DNA of 64,000 nt from Janthinobacterium sp051380735 (GTDB lineage: Bacteria; Pseudomonadota; Gammaproteobacteria; Burkholderiales; Burkholderiaceae_D), in the NCBI RefSeq assembly GCF_051380735.1, contig NZ_JBNYXQ010000009.1:139490-203489 (forward strand). Direction: 5' to 3'. Below, in pieces: positions 25,205 through 34,441 of this stretch. Below the pieces are notes generated by a model. It worked only from the letters and a program-made list of their open reading frames with translations, did no database searches and had not been told where the DNA came from. The translations under genes and the position numbers were made by a program. Numbering within the stretch: the first letter of the stretch is position 1; each line of letters begins with the position of its first letter.

Positions 25205-28200
25205 TTAGGACGTCGCCAGGCTAAATACGACACTCATAGGACTGCTGCCCGTGTGGCTAACATAGCTTACCTGACCGTGATAAACGAAGGGCGCGCCTTT
25301 GCCGCTGTCGAGCTTGAATTCGCGTACAAATAAGTGGATTGCGAGTCCTCTTTGTGCGTGCTCGATAATGTCCCGCCCCTTTTTATTAGTTGGCGAGGTG
25401 GAATTTTGGCTTTGCCAATGGAAAGTGTTGTCATCTATCCAATGATCGAGATAGCGATGATCGGCAGCCTTGCCTTGCTTGTTAAGCGTTACCAGCAGCA
25501 CTATGGCACCCTTGCTGGCGAGCGTCACATGCCCCACATTCCAATTGCCGATGCTATAGGTTTCGCCAAATAGTGGCGCAATATCCTCGCGCTTGAATGA
25601 CTGCCCTACGGCCAGATCGAGCGGGCTGATAACGGCTTTAAACCGTGCCAGAGTATGCATGTCTTCGGTGGCATCCATGTCTTGATAGTCTGGATTGCTT
25701 GCGCGCAGAACATAGCCGCCGCCAGGTGTTTTGACGATATGGCGCAGCAAATATTGGAAGCCATCGCCAGATTCGTCTTGACGCTCGATCGCCATCACCG
25801 AGCCGGTAATGGAACCCGCTCTGGTAGGCGTAATATGTTCCAGCAGCAGGTAGTCGCCATCTTGAATCGGGTGTTTGCCACCGTTCATGGAGTTACCGGA
25901 TGCGCGGGCAATAAAGTGCCTAAGCGGATCGATGTTTCCATAGCTGGTAGGCAGATTACGGTATTCCTCTACGTCGGCACTACCGGTTTTAAAGTGGCCG
26001 CAAGCGATTTTCAAATTTGGAAAATACGGTACCGGTGTCAGATTGCTGACCTTTTCGCTGCGAACAAACGGCAATACATTGCTTGGTAGCTCGGCTTGAA
26101 CGCGACGGATCTCATACGCGGCCAAGCGATAATCAATAATTTCTTGGACCATCACTTCGAATTTCTGACGCTGGTCGTCAGCGAGTTTAAAAACGGCCTC
26201 AAAACGTCCATCCTTGATCCGAAAATCGCTGTTTTTCCCGCTGACATTACCGCCTATCCAAGCGTTAATCGGATTGCTGGACCAATAGCGTAACCATGCC
26301 TCGTTTTTACCATTTCCTGCGCGCATTGCTTCCGGAATATCTGCCATCAGCGCACGGCGCCGTTGCATCACTTGCCATGAGCGCTCTGATAGTGTGGCGA
26401 GCGTTGGCGGCTTGTCCCAGCCATCAAGCTCCTGAAATGCTTCAAGCAGTACCATCTTGAAGCTCTTGTTCATTGACGTTGTTTCCAGATCGCGCAAAAA
26501 GTTGCGGTGCTTAGCAGCGATGACTTGCTCGTCCGCGTCAAGGTCGTCCATGGCGTGAACAAGCGAGTACCAATCGCCATACTCTTTACGCATGGCTGGC
26601 AGGCTGGCGCCAGCTCGGTAAAACTCGGCTAATGCGGGCCGCCGACCAAAGCTGTCACGCAAGGCGATGTATTCGTTTTTCGTCCCTTCACTGTCTAGCG
26701 ATTTAAGAAAGTCGATCAATTCCAAATCGTAGTTGACGAAGCATCCCTCGGGCAGCTCAAGTTGACTCAACTCCGCTTTGCGTGCGAAATCTGCCAATTT
26801 TTTATAACTGGCGTCAACCGCAAACAATGCCTCCGGTTTGTGTAGGAAGCTCTTGTGATTACCGATAAAGTCCAAAATCACCAAGCGCTCCTTGCCTTCA
26901 CTTTTACGCAAGCCTCGACCTAGTTGCTGGAGAAAGAGAATTTTGGATTCGGTAGGGCGCAGCATCATGACGGTATCGATCGCTGGCAAATCGACGCCCT
27001 CATTGAACAGGTCGACAGAAAAGATAACGGTAAGGCGTCCGTCGCGCAAGCGCTCTAACGCATCGGCGCGGCTCAGTGGCGAACCGGCATACACCGCAGC
27101 ACAAACGACACCCGCTTCGGTGAAATGCGCCGCCATAAATTCTGCGTGGGTGACCGAGACGCAAAACGCCAAAGTGCGCTGCTGTTTATAGCGCTGCCAC
27201 TCTGTAAGCGCATGCCTGGCGCGAGCCAGTGTCGCAAGTTTGTTACTCAGATGGTCAATATCGAATCGGCCGCTGCGCCATGGTAGTTCGGCATAATCGA
27301 CCGAACTATCGAAGATGCCATAGTAGTGAAATGGCACCAGCAGCTTGGCTGTAATGCCATCGAAAAGCCCGCGCGTAAAGACGAGATTGTCATCGCATAA
27401 TGACAAGATATCGGATTGATCAGAACGATCTGGCGTCGCAGTCAGACCCAGCAAAAATTTCGGCGAAAAGTATGCTAGTAGGCGACGGTAGGTTGGTGCG
27501 GCGGCATGATGAAATTCGTCGACGACGATATAGTCAAAATGGTCTGGCGCGTATTGCTCCAAGTGCTTTTCCTGGCCTAACGTTTGGATGGAGGCGCACA
27601 GTATTTCCGCCTGCGTATCTTTGGTCTGACCAGCATAAAAGCCGACGCGTGCATCCGGGCGAATTCTTAGGAAGGTTTCGGCGGCTTGATTTAAAATTTC
27701 TTCCCGATGGGCGACAAATAACACGCGGCGCGCGCCAATCTGCTTTGCATCAAATGCAGCGAGCCACGTTTTTCCAAGGCCCGTTGCCAGCACTACCAAA
27801 CCGCGTCGTAACCCTTCATCGCGTGTCGCTCGCAAAGCGAATAAGGCTTCGACTTGGACCGTGGATGGAGTCGGCGGAGCATCTTGTTCCAAGCTACCCG
27901 GCGCTACCGCCATCGGCAAAGGAACTCGGCGGGCATCATACTGGTCGATCCACTCATCCGTTAGGGAAATGCAGCGAGGATGAACAAACAGTTCTTCAAA
28001 CCTAGAGCGTGCCTCAAGATAGCCAAGGTCGCCCGGATAATCGATGCGGTAATTCCATTCAAGTCCATTTGTTAGCGCCTGCCGACTGATATTGCTGGAA
28101 CCAATAAATGCCGTGCCGCTCAGAACACTCTGGTCATTAAGCTGCGCGAACAAGTACGCTTTGAGGTGAAAACTACTACCTGCCGATTCGTACACTTTGA

Positions 28201-29062
28201 CCTGCGCACCTTGCGCTTTAAGCAGCATCAATAAGCGTAGCGCCTCGGTATCGGTCACGTCTAAATAGTCGCTAGTGAGTACGCGTACGCGCGCAGGTGG
28301 ACGTTTTGATTCACTGTCGCCTTTGAGCGCACTTTGCAGGTCCGGCAGTAGCAGCCGTAGTCCAGTCGTCTTAACGAAAGCGACAGCTAAATCGATTTCC
28401 GATGCCTGGTTAATGGAGCCGCTCAGGTGCGGTAGAAACGGATCATTGCCGCCTGTGATCAGATGATTTTGAGGCGTTACTGCGCGGCGCACCAGAGCGT
28501 TTAACCATTGCTCCGTACGGCCAGGGCGTTGATCGATAGTTTGCCAACAGTCGACGCTGTCAACGTCAGACAAGCTAGCAAACCACTCGCGCAGTTGCGG
28601 CTCATCGACGTCCGTAAAATGACGTCCATCTTGAACGCGCTCGCTGGTTCCCAGCTTAAAACTCAGGTAAAACGCACCGCCAGGTTTGAGCGCATTCCAC
28701 AGACCAGCGAGCGTGGCTGGCAACTCTGCTTGTGGGACATGTAGCAAGCTAGCACAGGCCCAAATACCATCGTAGCAAGCTTGCTCTTTTACATCGGCAA
28801 AAGTGCGTAATTGAACATCAAGGTCAGTATGCTCTTTGGCTAACTGCACAAGCTCGTGCGAAGCGTCAAAGGCGGTAACACGATAGCCTTTATCGAGAAA
28901 AGCCTTGGCGTCTCTTCCTGAACCACAACCGGCATCTAAAATAATTCCGCCAGCGCTCATGGCAGACAAAAACCGATCATATAGCGCTGACATATCAACA
29001 TTGACCGTATTGCTAAAAAAAGCTGGCGCGTTCTGATTGTAGTAGCTCAGAGTAGATGTCAT
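25205..29062 (-). CDS. Fused SAM methyltransferase - PLD nuclease - SF2 helicase - S24-like - DUF3427 protein
   Basis: The giant 1285-residue protein has five recognisable parts. At about 1-195 is a class I methyltransferase (ILDAGCGSGRDAKAF) of the small-molecule type, without a DNA-methylase NPPY/DPPY motif. At about 205-370 is a PLD-like nuclease (FHLKAYLF near 297, GSSNISRQAL near 320). At about 385-750 is an SF2 helicase (TGLGKT near 429, VVDEFHH near 517, LTATPDRSD, QQLGRGLRKS near 715). At about 1030-1140 is an S24/LexA-like domain (ASGNSMNGG near 1057; the position of the catalytic Lys appears to be Arg). At about 1165-1285 is DUF3427 (FHWQSQN, FVREF). The start is uncertain: ATG at 29062 is used, TTG codons lie upstream. 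GC is visibly lower than in gyrB, suggesting transfer. A defence role is inference. Confidence 0.88.
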   Translation of the reverse strand: MTSTLSYYNQNAPAFFSNTVNVDMSALYDRFLSAMSAGGIILDAGCGSGRDAKAFLDKGYRVTAFDASHELVQLAKEHTDLDVQLRTFADVKEQACYDGIWACASLLHVPQAELPATLAGLWNALKPGGAFYLSFKLGTSERVQDGRHFTDVDEPQLREWFASLSDVDSVDCWQTIDQRPGRTEQWLNALVRRAVTPQNHLITGGNDPFLPHLSGSINQASEIDLAVAFVKTTGLRLLLPDLQSALKGDSESKRPPARVRVLTSDYLDVTDTEALRLLMLLKAQGAQVKVYESAGSSFHLKAYLFAQLNDQSVLSGTAFIGSSNISRQALTNGLEWNYRIDYPGDLGYLEARSRFEELFVHPRCISLTDEWIDQYDARRVPLPMAVAPGSLEQDAPPTPSTVQVEALFALRATRDEGLRRGLVVLATGLGKTWLAAFDAKQIGARRVLFVAHREEILNQAAETFLRIRPDARVGFYAGQTKDTQAEILCASIQTLGQEKHLEQYAPDHFDYIVVDEFHHAAAPTYRRLLAYFSPKFLLGLTATPDRSDQSDILSLCDDNLVFTRGLFDGITAKLLVPFHYYGIFDSSVDYAELPWRSGRFDIDHLSNKLATLARARHALTEWQRYKQQRTLAFCVSVTHAEFMAAHFTEAGVVCAAVYAGSPLSRADALERLRDGRLTVIFSVDLFNEGVDLPAIDTVMMLRPTESKILFLQQLGRGLRKSEGKERLVILDFIGNHKSFLHKPEALFAVDASYKKLADFARKAELSQLELPEGCFVNYDLELIDFLKSLDSEGTKNEYIALRDSFGRRPALAEFYRAGASLPAMRKEYGDWYSLVHAMDDLDADEQVIAAKHRNFLRDLETTSMNKSFKMVLLEAFQELDGWDKPPTLATLSERSWQVMQRRRALMADIPEAMRAGNGKNEAWLRYWSSNPINAWIGGNVSGKNSDFRIKDGRFEAVFKLADDQRQKFEVMVQEIIDYRLAAYEIRRVQAELPSNVLPFVRSEKVSNLTPVPYFPNLKIACGHFKTGSADVEEYRNLPTSYGNIDPLRHFIARASGNSMNGGKHPIQDGDYLLLEHITPTRAGSITGSVMAIERQDESGDGFQYLLRHIVKTPGGGYVLRASNPDYQDMDATEDMHTLARFKAVISPLDLAVGQSFKREDIAPLFGETYSIGNWNVGHVTLASKGAIVLLVTLNKQGKAADHRYLDHWIDDNTFHWQSQNSTSPTNKKGRDIIEHAQRGLAIHLFVREFKLDSGKGAPFVYHGQVSYVSHTGSSPMSVVFSLATS

Positions 29063-29081
29063 CGTGTCATTCAATATGCTC

Positions 29082-29108
29082 AAAAAAAAGGCGACACATC
29101 GTGTCGCC
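29082..29108 (-). terminator. Rho-independent terminator of gyrB
   Basis: On the minus strand GGCGACAC-GAT-GTGTCGCC is a perfect 8-bp stem followed by eight T. It lies 20 bases beyond the gyrB stop and just upstream of the fusion helicase gene, which must therefore use its own promoter in this narrow gap or read-through. Confidence 0.9.
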
Positions 29109-29127
29109 CCTCTATCAACAATACCGC

Positions 29128-31626
29128 TTAAACGTCAATATTCCCCGCCCTTAACGCATTATTTTCAATAAACGCCCTGCGCGGCTCCACATCATCGCCC
29201 ATCAGCGTGGTGAAGATCTGGTCCGCCGCAATCGCGTCTTCGATCTGTACCTTCAGCAAACGGCGCACAGTCGGGTCCATGGTGGTTTCCCACAGTTGGT
29301 CCGGGTTCATTTCGCCCAGTCCTTTGTAGCGCTGTTTCGATACTGTGCGTTCGGCTTCGTCGCGCAGCCATTGCATGGCCTGGTGGAAGTCGCTGACGGC
29401 GATTTCCTTCATGCGCTCGCCTTCGCCACGGCGCACGAATGCGCCTGGGCCCATCAGGCCTTCGAAGGTGGCGGCGCCGGTGCTCAGTACGGCGTAGTCC
29501 GGGCCTTGCACAAAGTCGGCGTCGATGGAGCTGACTTTGACGTTACCGTGGTGCATGCGTTCGATGCGCAGCATGTGTTTTTCAGACAAATCGTCCGAGC
29601 GCACCAGTACTTTGACGGCCGTGTCGTTGATGGCTGCTTGCAGCGCTTGCGCCGAGGTTTCGGCCAGGTCCAGGGTCGACAGGTCCAGCTGCACGCCGGT
29701 CATGATGGCGGTCAGGGCGGCGCGGTCGATCACGCGGGTCAGACGGGTCATGATGGTGTTGGACAAGTTGAACTTGCGCACCAGTTCGGCCAGGGTGTCG
29801 CCCGAGATGCCTTCGGCGCCTTCGCGCGGCACCAGCACGGCCGTGTTCAGGGCCACCGTCATCATGTAGGTGGCTTCTTCGGCGTCGTCTTTCAGATAGC
29901 GCTCGTCGCGGCCGGCCTTGACCTTGTACAGCGGCGGTTGCGCGATGTAGATGTGGCCGCGCTCGACCAGCTGCGGCATCTGGCGGTAGAACAGTGTCAG
30001 CAGCAGGGTGCGGATGTGGGCGCCGTCGACGTCCGCATCGGTCATGATGATGATGCGGTGGTAGCGCAGCTTGTCGGCGTTGAATTCGTCGGGGCCGATG
30101 GACGTGCCCAGCGTGGCGATCAGGGTGGTGATCTGCTCCGAAGACAGCATTTTTTCGAAACGCGCCTTCTCGACGTTCAGTACCTTGCCGCGCAGCGGCA
30201 AAATGGCCTGGAACTTGCGGTCGCGGCCTTGCTTGGCCGAGCCACCTGCCGAGTCACCCTCGACGATGTACAGTTCGCACAGGGCCGGGTCTTTTTCCTG
30301 GCAGTCGGCCAGCTTGGCCGACAGGCCCAGGCCGTCCATGATGCCTTTGCGGCGGGTCAGGTCGCGGGCCTTGCGGGCCGCTTCGCGCGCGCGCGCCGCT
30401 TCGACGATCTTGCCGCAAATGATTTTGGCGTCGTTCGGTTTTTCCTGCAGGTAGTCGGCCAGGGTCTTGGCGACGATCTCTTCGACCGGGCCGCGCACTT
30501 CGGAAGACACCAGCTTGTCTTTGGTCTGCGACGAGAATTTCGGTTCCGGCACTTTGACCGACAGCACGCAGGTCAGGCCTTCGCGCATGTCGTCGCCGGT
30601 GATTTCCACTTTCGCCTTCTTGGCGAACTCGTGTTCATCGATGTATTTGTTGATCACGCGGGTCATTGCCGCGCGCAGGCCCGTCAGGTGGGTGCCGCCG
30701 TCGCGCTGCGGGATGTTGTTGGTAAAGCACAGCACCTGTTCGTTGTAGGCGTCGTTCCACTGCATCGACACGTCCACCGAAATGTTCGTGTTCTGGTCCG
30801 ACATGCGCTCGCCGGTGGCCTGGAAAATGGTCGGGTGCAAGACCGACTTGGCCTTGTTGATGTATTCGACGAAGCCGCGCGTGCCGCCTTCGAAAGCGAA
30901 TACTTCTTCCTTGCCGTTACGCTGGTCCGACAGCTTGATGTTCACGCCATTGTTCAGGAACGACAGTTCGCGGATGCGCTTGGCCAGGATTTCGTAGTGG
31001 AATTCCACGTGCGTGAAAATCTCTTCGTCGGCCCAGAAGTGCACATCGGTGCCGCGCTTGTCGGTGTCGCCGATCACCTGGATGGGCGAGGTGGCCACGC
31101 CGTCGACCATTTCGATAATGCGGTTTTGCGGCACGCCGCGCACAAATTCCATGTAATGGACTTTGCCGTTGCGGCGGATGGTCAGTTTCAGCAGCTTCGA
31201 CAGGCCGTTGACGCACGATACGCCCACGCCGTGCAGGCCGCCCGAGACTTTGTACGAGTTCTGGTCGAACTTGCCGCCGGCATGCAATTCGGTCATGACG
31301 ATTTCGGCGGCCGAGCGTTTCGGATCGTGCTTGTCATCCATTTTCAGGCCGGTCGGCACGCCGCGGCCATTGTCGGTGATCGAGATCGAGTTGTCGCTGT
31401 GGATGGTGACGTGGATCTCGGTGCAATGGCCGGCCAGCGATTCATCGATGGAGTTGTCCAGCACTTCGAACACCAGGTGGTGCAAGCCGGTGCCGTCCGA
31501 GGTGTCGCCAATATACATGCCCGGGCGTTTGCGCACGGCTTCCAGGCCTTCCAGGATCTGGATGGAGGAGGCGCCGTATTCTTCCGTTTTGGCCTGGATC
31601 GGGGTGTCTTGTGGATTCTCGGACAT
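29128..31626 (-). CDS. gyrB: DNA gyrase subunit B
   Basis: GyrB is the ATPase subunit of DNA gyrase, which with GyrA introduces negative supercoils. The 832 residues fit the beta/gammaproteobacterial long form. The GHKL ATPase begins GLEAVRKRPGMYIGDTSDG, followed by DNGRGVP and GGLHGVGVSCVN. The TOPRIM domain carries YIVEGDSAGGSAKQGRDR and MTDADVDGAHIRTLLLT. An inserted domain of about 160 residues precedes the C-terminal QRYKGLGEMNPDQLW. The gene follows dnaN on the same strand, with two palindromic repeats in the 159-base gap, and has a strong terminator downstream. Confidence 0.98.
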   Translation of the reverse strand: MSENPQDTPIQAKTEEYGASSIQILEGLEAVRKRPGMYIGDTSDGTGLHHLVFEVLDNSIDESLAGHCTEIHVTIHSDNSISITDNGRGVPTGLKMDDKHDPKRSAAEIVMTELHAGGKFDQNSYKVSGGLHGVGVSCVNGLSKLLKLTIRRNGKVHYMEFVRGVPQNRIIEMVDGVATSPIQVIGDTDKRGTDVHFWADEEIFTHVEFHYEILAKRIRELSFLNNGVNIKLSDQRNGKEEVFAFEGGTRGFVEYINKAKSVLHPTIFQATGERMSDQNTNISVDVSMQWNDAYNEQVLCFTNNIPQRDGGTHLTGLRAAMTRVINKYIDEHEFAKKAKVEITGDDMREGLTCVLSVKVPEPKFSSQTKDKLVSSEVRGPVEEIVAKTLADYLQEKPNDAKIICGKIVEAARAREAARKARDLTRRKGIMDGLGLSAKLADCQEKDPALCELYIVEGDSAGGSAKQGRDRKFQAILPLRGKVLNVEKARFEKMLSSEQITTLIATLGTSIGPDEFNADKLRYHRIIIMTDADVDGAHIRTLLLTLFYRQMPQLVERGHIYIAQPPLYKVKAGRDERYLKDDAEEATYMMTVALNTAVLVPREGAEGISGDTLAELVRKFNLSNTIMTRLTRVIDRAALTAIMTGVQLDLSTLDLAETSAQALQAAINDTAVKVLVRSDDLSEKHMLRIERMHHGNVKVSSIDADFVQGPDYAVLSTGAATFEGLMGPGAFVRRGEGERMKEIAVSDFHQAMQWLRDEAERTVSKQRYKGLGEMNPDQLWETTMDPTVRRLLKVQIEDAIAADQIFTTLMGDDVEPRRAFIENNALRAGNIDV

Positions 31627-31649
31627 GGACTGCTTTCTTTGTTAACACC

Positions 31650-31676
31650 GGGGTCAGGCCCGTCGGGTCTGACCTC
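31650..31676. repeat. REP-like palindromic repeat, copy 2
   Basis: GGGGTCAGGCCCG and CGGGTCTGACCTC are nearly perfect inverted arms separated by one or two bases, and AGCCTTT follows as in copy 1. The arms differ from the consensus at two positions. It sits 23 bases upstream of the gyrB start codon. Confidence 0.7.
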
Positions 31677-31729
31677 AGCCTTTCATTGGTTTCTGGGTAA
31701 CTTTACAATACCCCAACGTCTTGACTGCT

Positions 31730-31770
31730 GGGGTCAGACGGGGACGCCTAGTCCCGGCGGGTCTGACCCC
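31730..31770. repeat. REP-like palindromic repeat, copy 3, with nested stem
   Basis: The outer arms GGGGTCAGAC and GTCTGACCCC pair perfectly and enclose an inner stem GGGAC-GCCTA-GTCCC, giving a two-part hairpin. It lies 15 bases downstream of the dnaN stop, so it may also act as transcript end or mRNA stabiliser between dnaN and gyrB. Confidence 0.75.
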
Positions 31771-31785
31771 TGTTTTATGCCTGCG

Positions 31786-32892
31786 TTATATCCGCATCGG
31801 CATGACAACATACTTGAAGTCGGTGTTGTCAGGCATGGAAACCAGCGCGGACGAGTTCGAGTCGCCCAGCGCGATATTGACGTATTCGCACTTCAGGTTG
31901 TTGAGCACGTCGAGCAGGTAGGTGACATTGAAGCCGATATCGACCGAGTCGCCACCGTAGTCGATTTCCAGCTCTTCGACGGCTTCTTCCTGGTCGGCAT
32001 TGGTCGAGCTGATCTTCATGCTGCCCGGGGTGATAATGCAGCGCACGCCCTTGAACTTGTCGCTGGTCATGATGGCGGCGCGTTGTAAGGAACGCAGCAG
32101 TTCATCGCGGCTGATGGTGAAGTCGTTCTTGTAGCCCTTCGGAATCACGCGCGTGTAGTCAGGGAACTTGCCTTCCACCAGCTTCGAAATCAGCTCGATG
32201 TCGGCAAAGGTCAGTTTCACCTGGTTGGCGGCGATGTCTAACTGTACCGGCTCGTCGTTTTCTTCCAGCAGGCGCTGCAGTTCGATAATCGTCTTGCGCG
32301 GAATAATCACTTCCTGGCGCGCGAAAGTCTGCTCGGTGGCGACCTGGCAGAAGGCCAGGCGGTGGCCGTCGGTGGCCACGGCGATGACATTATTGCCATC
32401 GAGAACCAGCAGCAGGCCGTTCAGGTAGTAGCGGATGTCTTGCTGCGCCATCGAGAAATGCACCATATTGAACAGGTGCTTCAGGGTTTTCTGGGGCAGG
32501 GTGACGGTCGCGTTATAGCTTTCCGCCTGTTGCACGGTTGGAAATTCTTCGGCGGCCAGGGTCTGCAGGGCGAAGCGCGACTTGCCGGTTTGTACCGTCA
32601 GGCGCTTGTTCAGCAGGGTCATGGTGACGTCGCCCGATTCCGGCAGTGCGCGCAGGATATCGAGCAGCTTGCGGGCGGCTACCGTGGTGCCGGTCACGTC
32701 GGCGCCGGAACCGATCTGGGCGTGCGTGGTGATCTGCACTTCGGTGTCGGTCGACAGGAACGAGACATTTTCACCGTCTTTGCGGATGAGGATATTGGCC
32801 AGAATCGGCATAGTGTGCCGACGCTCGACAATACCGCTCACGATCTGCAGTGGCCGGAGAAGCGTATCTCGGGTGGTTTTGACCAATTGCAT
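31786..32892 (-). CDS. dnaN: DNA polymerase III beta sliding clamp
   Basis: DnaN is the ring-shaped clamp that holds the replicative polymerase on DNA. The product has 368 residues, the usual length. The start at 32892 is preceded by TGAGGATA and begins MQLVKTTRDTLLRPLQIVSG; in-frame codons further upstream are not used. Three clamp domains are evident, with ATDGHRLAFCQV in the middle and the C-terminal MPMRI that closes the protein-binding cleft. It lies 151 bases downstream of dnaA, and that gap shows no DnaA box. Confidence 0.98.
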   Translation of the reverse strand: MQLVKTTRDTLLRPLQIVSGIVERRHTMPILANILIRKDGENVSFLSTDTEVQITTHAQIGSGADVTGTTVAARKLLDILRALPESGDVTMTLLNKRLTVQTGKSRFALQTLAAEEFPTVQQAESYNATVTLPQKTLKHLFNMVHFSMAQQDIRYYLNGLLLVLDGNNVIAVATDGHRLAFCQVATEQTFARQEVIIPRKTIIELQRLLEENDEPVQLDIAANQVKLTFADIELISKLVEGKFPDYTRVIPKGYKNDFTISRDELLRSLQRAAIMTSDKFKGVRCIITPGSMKISSTNADQEEAVEELEIDYGGDSVDIGFNVTYLLDVLNNLKCEYVNIALGDSNSSALVSMPDNTDFKYVVMPMRI

Positions 32893-33043
32893 AGTTATCC
32901 TCAGGTTGGGTATGAAGTTGAAGGTAATAAGTAACAATCATTGCAAGGTAAGCACCGGCAAGGCTCGCTGATTGCTGCTGCGGGCGCCCTACCAGATCAT
33001 AAGGGTAAAGCACGTTTTGAGCCAGCCTTGCCAAGATGTGTGC

Positions 33044-34441
33044 TCAGCCCTTCAGTGTTTGCTCCAGCACGTGCAACTCGTGGTTGCATTCCGGGTTTTT
33101 GGTGCGGTCCAGGGCGATCTTGCGCACGGCGTGCAGCACGGTCGTGTGGTCGCGTCCGCCGAACAGTTCGCCGATTTCAGGCAAGCTCTTCTGGGTCAAT
33201 TCCTTGGCCAGGTACATGGCGATCTGGCGTGGCCGCGCAATATTCGCGGGGCGGCGCTTCGAATACATGTCGGCCACCTTGATATTGAAGAAGTCGGCCA
33301 CGGTCTTCTGGATGTTTTCCACGGAAATCTGGCGGTTCTGTACCGACAGCAAGTCCTTCAGGGCTTCCTTGACAACATCGATCGTGATGTCCTTGCCGTG
33401 GAAACGCGAGTACGCCAGAATTTTGCGCAGCGCGCCTTCAAGTTCGCGCACGTTCGAACGCAGGTGCTTGGCGACAAAGAAAGCCACGTCGTCCGAAAAC
33501 GTCACGCCTTCCTGCTTGGCTTTTTTCAACAGAATCGCCACGCGCATTTCCAGCTCCGGCGGCTCGATCGCCACGGTCAGGCCGGAATCGAAGCGCGAAA
33601 TCAGGCGATCATCCATGCCGGTGATTTCCTTCGGATACGTATCCGAGGTAATGATGATCTGTTTCTTGGCCGCGATCAGTGCTTCGAACGCATAGAAGAA
33701 TTCTTCCTGCGTGCGGCTTTTGCCGCCAAAGAACTGGATATCATCGATCAGCAGCATGTCGAGCGAATGATAATAGTGCTTGAAATCGTCAAAGCCCTTG
33801 CGCTGGTAAGCGGTCACTACGTCGCGAACGTACTGTTCTGCGTGAATGTAGCGTATCTTCGCGCCCGGATTGTCGGCCATCACCTGGTTGCCGATGGCAT
33901 GGATCAAGTGGGTTTTGCCCAGGCCCACGCCGCCGTAGAAGAACAGCGGGTTATACGACACGCCCGGGTTGTTCGCCACTTGAATTGCGGCGGCGCGCGC
34001 CAGCTGGTTGGCCTTGCCGGTCACAAAACTGTCGAACGTCAGGTCGGTATTGATGCGGCTCTGCTCGCGCCGTGGTGCTGCGCCGATGCTCAGTTCCGGC
34101 ACGCTGGGCTGCGGCTCCGCCGGGCGCGCACTGGGCGCGCCACCGTTCGGATCGCTGGCCGGCGTGCTGGTGGCTGCGGCCGGCTTTTTCGGCAGCGCCA
34201 GGCGCGGGTCGAGCACGAACTGCACCTCGGTGGGCGCTTCGAAGTATTGGATTGCAAGAGCGGTAATGCGGCTGGCGAACTGGGTCTTGACCCAATCGAG
34301 CTTGAATCGATTGGGCGCAGCAATGCGCAACTTGCCCTCGTCGTAGTCGAGAGGGATAAGCGGTTTTATCCACGCACTGAATTGTTGCGGTGTCAGCTCC
34401 AGTTCCAACTGCGCGGAACAGGCCTGCCAGAAATTGTCCAT
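33044..34441 (-). CDS. dnaA: Chromosomal replication initiator DnaA
   Basis: DnaA binds origin boxes and opens the duplex. The start at 34441 (MDNFWQACSAQLELELTPQQ) gives 465 residues; the frame extends 41 codons upstream without support. Domain I is at about 1-85, a Pro/Ala-rich domain II follows at about 90-130, then the AAA+ domain with GGVGLGKTHLIHAIGN and LLIDDIQFFGGK, and the C-terminal DNA-binding domain with the signature GGRDHTTVLHAVRKI. A near-consensus DnaA box (TTATCCACG, 34366-34374) lies inside the 5' end of the gene, and a perfect one lies about 125 bases upstream, consistent with autoregulation. Confidence 0.98.
   Translation of the reverse strand: MDNFWQACSAQLELELTPQQFSAWIKPLIPLDYDEGKLRIAAPNRFKLDWVKTQFASRITALAIQYFEAPTEVQFVLDPRLALPKKPAAATSTPASDPNGGAPSARPAEPQPSVPELSIGAAPRREQSRINTDLTFDSFVTGKANQLARAAAIQVANNPGVSYNPLFFYGGVGLGKTHLIHAIGNQVMADNPGAKIRYIHAEQYVRDVVTAYQRKGFDDFKHYYHSLDMLLIDDIQFFGGKSRTQEEFFYAFEALIAAKKQIIITSDTYPKEITGMDDRLISRFDSGLTVAIEPPELEMRVAILLKKAKQEGVTFSDDVAFFVAKHLRSNVRELEGALRKILAYSRFHGKDITIDVVKEALKDLLSVQNRQISVENIQKTVADFFNIKVADMYSKRRPANIARPRQIAMYLAKELTQKSLPEIGELFGGRDHTTVLHAVRKIALDRTKNPECNHELHVLEQTLKG

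Noticed and set aside
28480..29062. Reading the N-terminal methyltransferase as a DNA methylase of a restriction-modification system
   Set aside because: It has the glycine-rich SAM motif but no NPPY/DPPY or Cys-containing catalytic motif; it resembles small-molecule or tellurite-type methyltransferases.
29296..32088. 930-codon open frame antisense to gyrB and dnaN
   Set aside because: The product is His/Gln/Arg/Val-rich and mirrors the codon pattern of gyrB and dnaN. GC-rich genes commonly leave such frames open on the other strand.
32893..33043. dnaA-dnaN gap as the replication origin
   Set aside because: No DnaA box is seen there, and gene polarity does not switch at this point.
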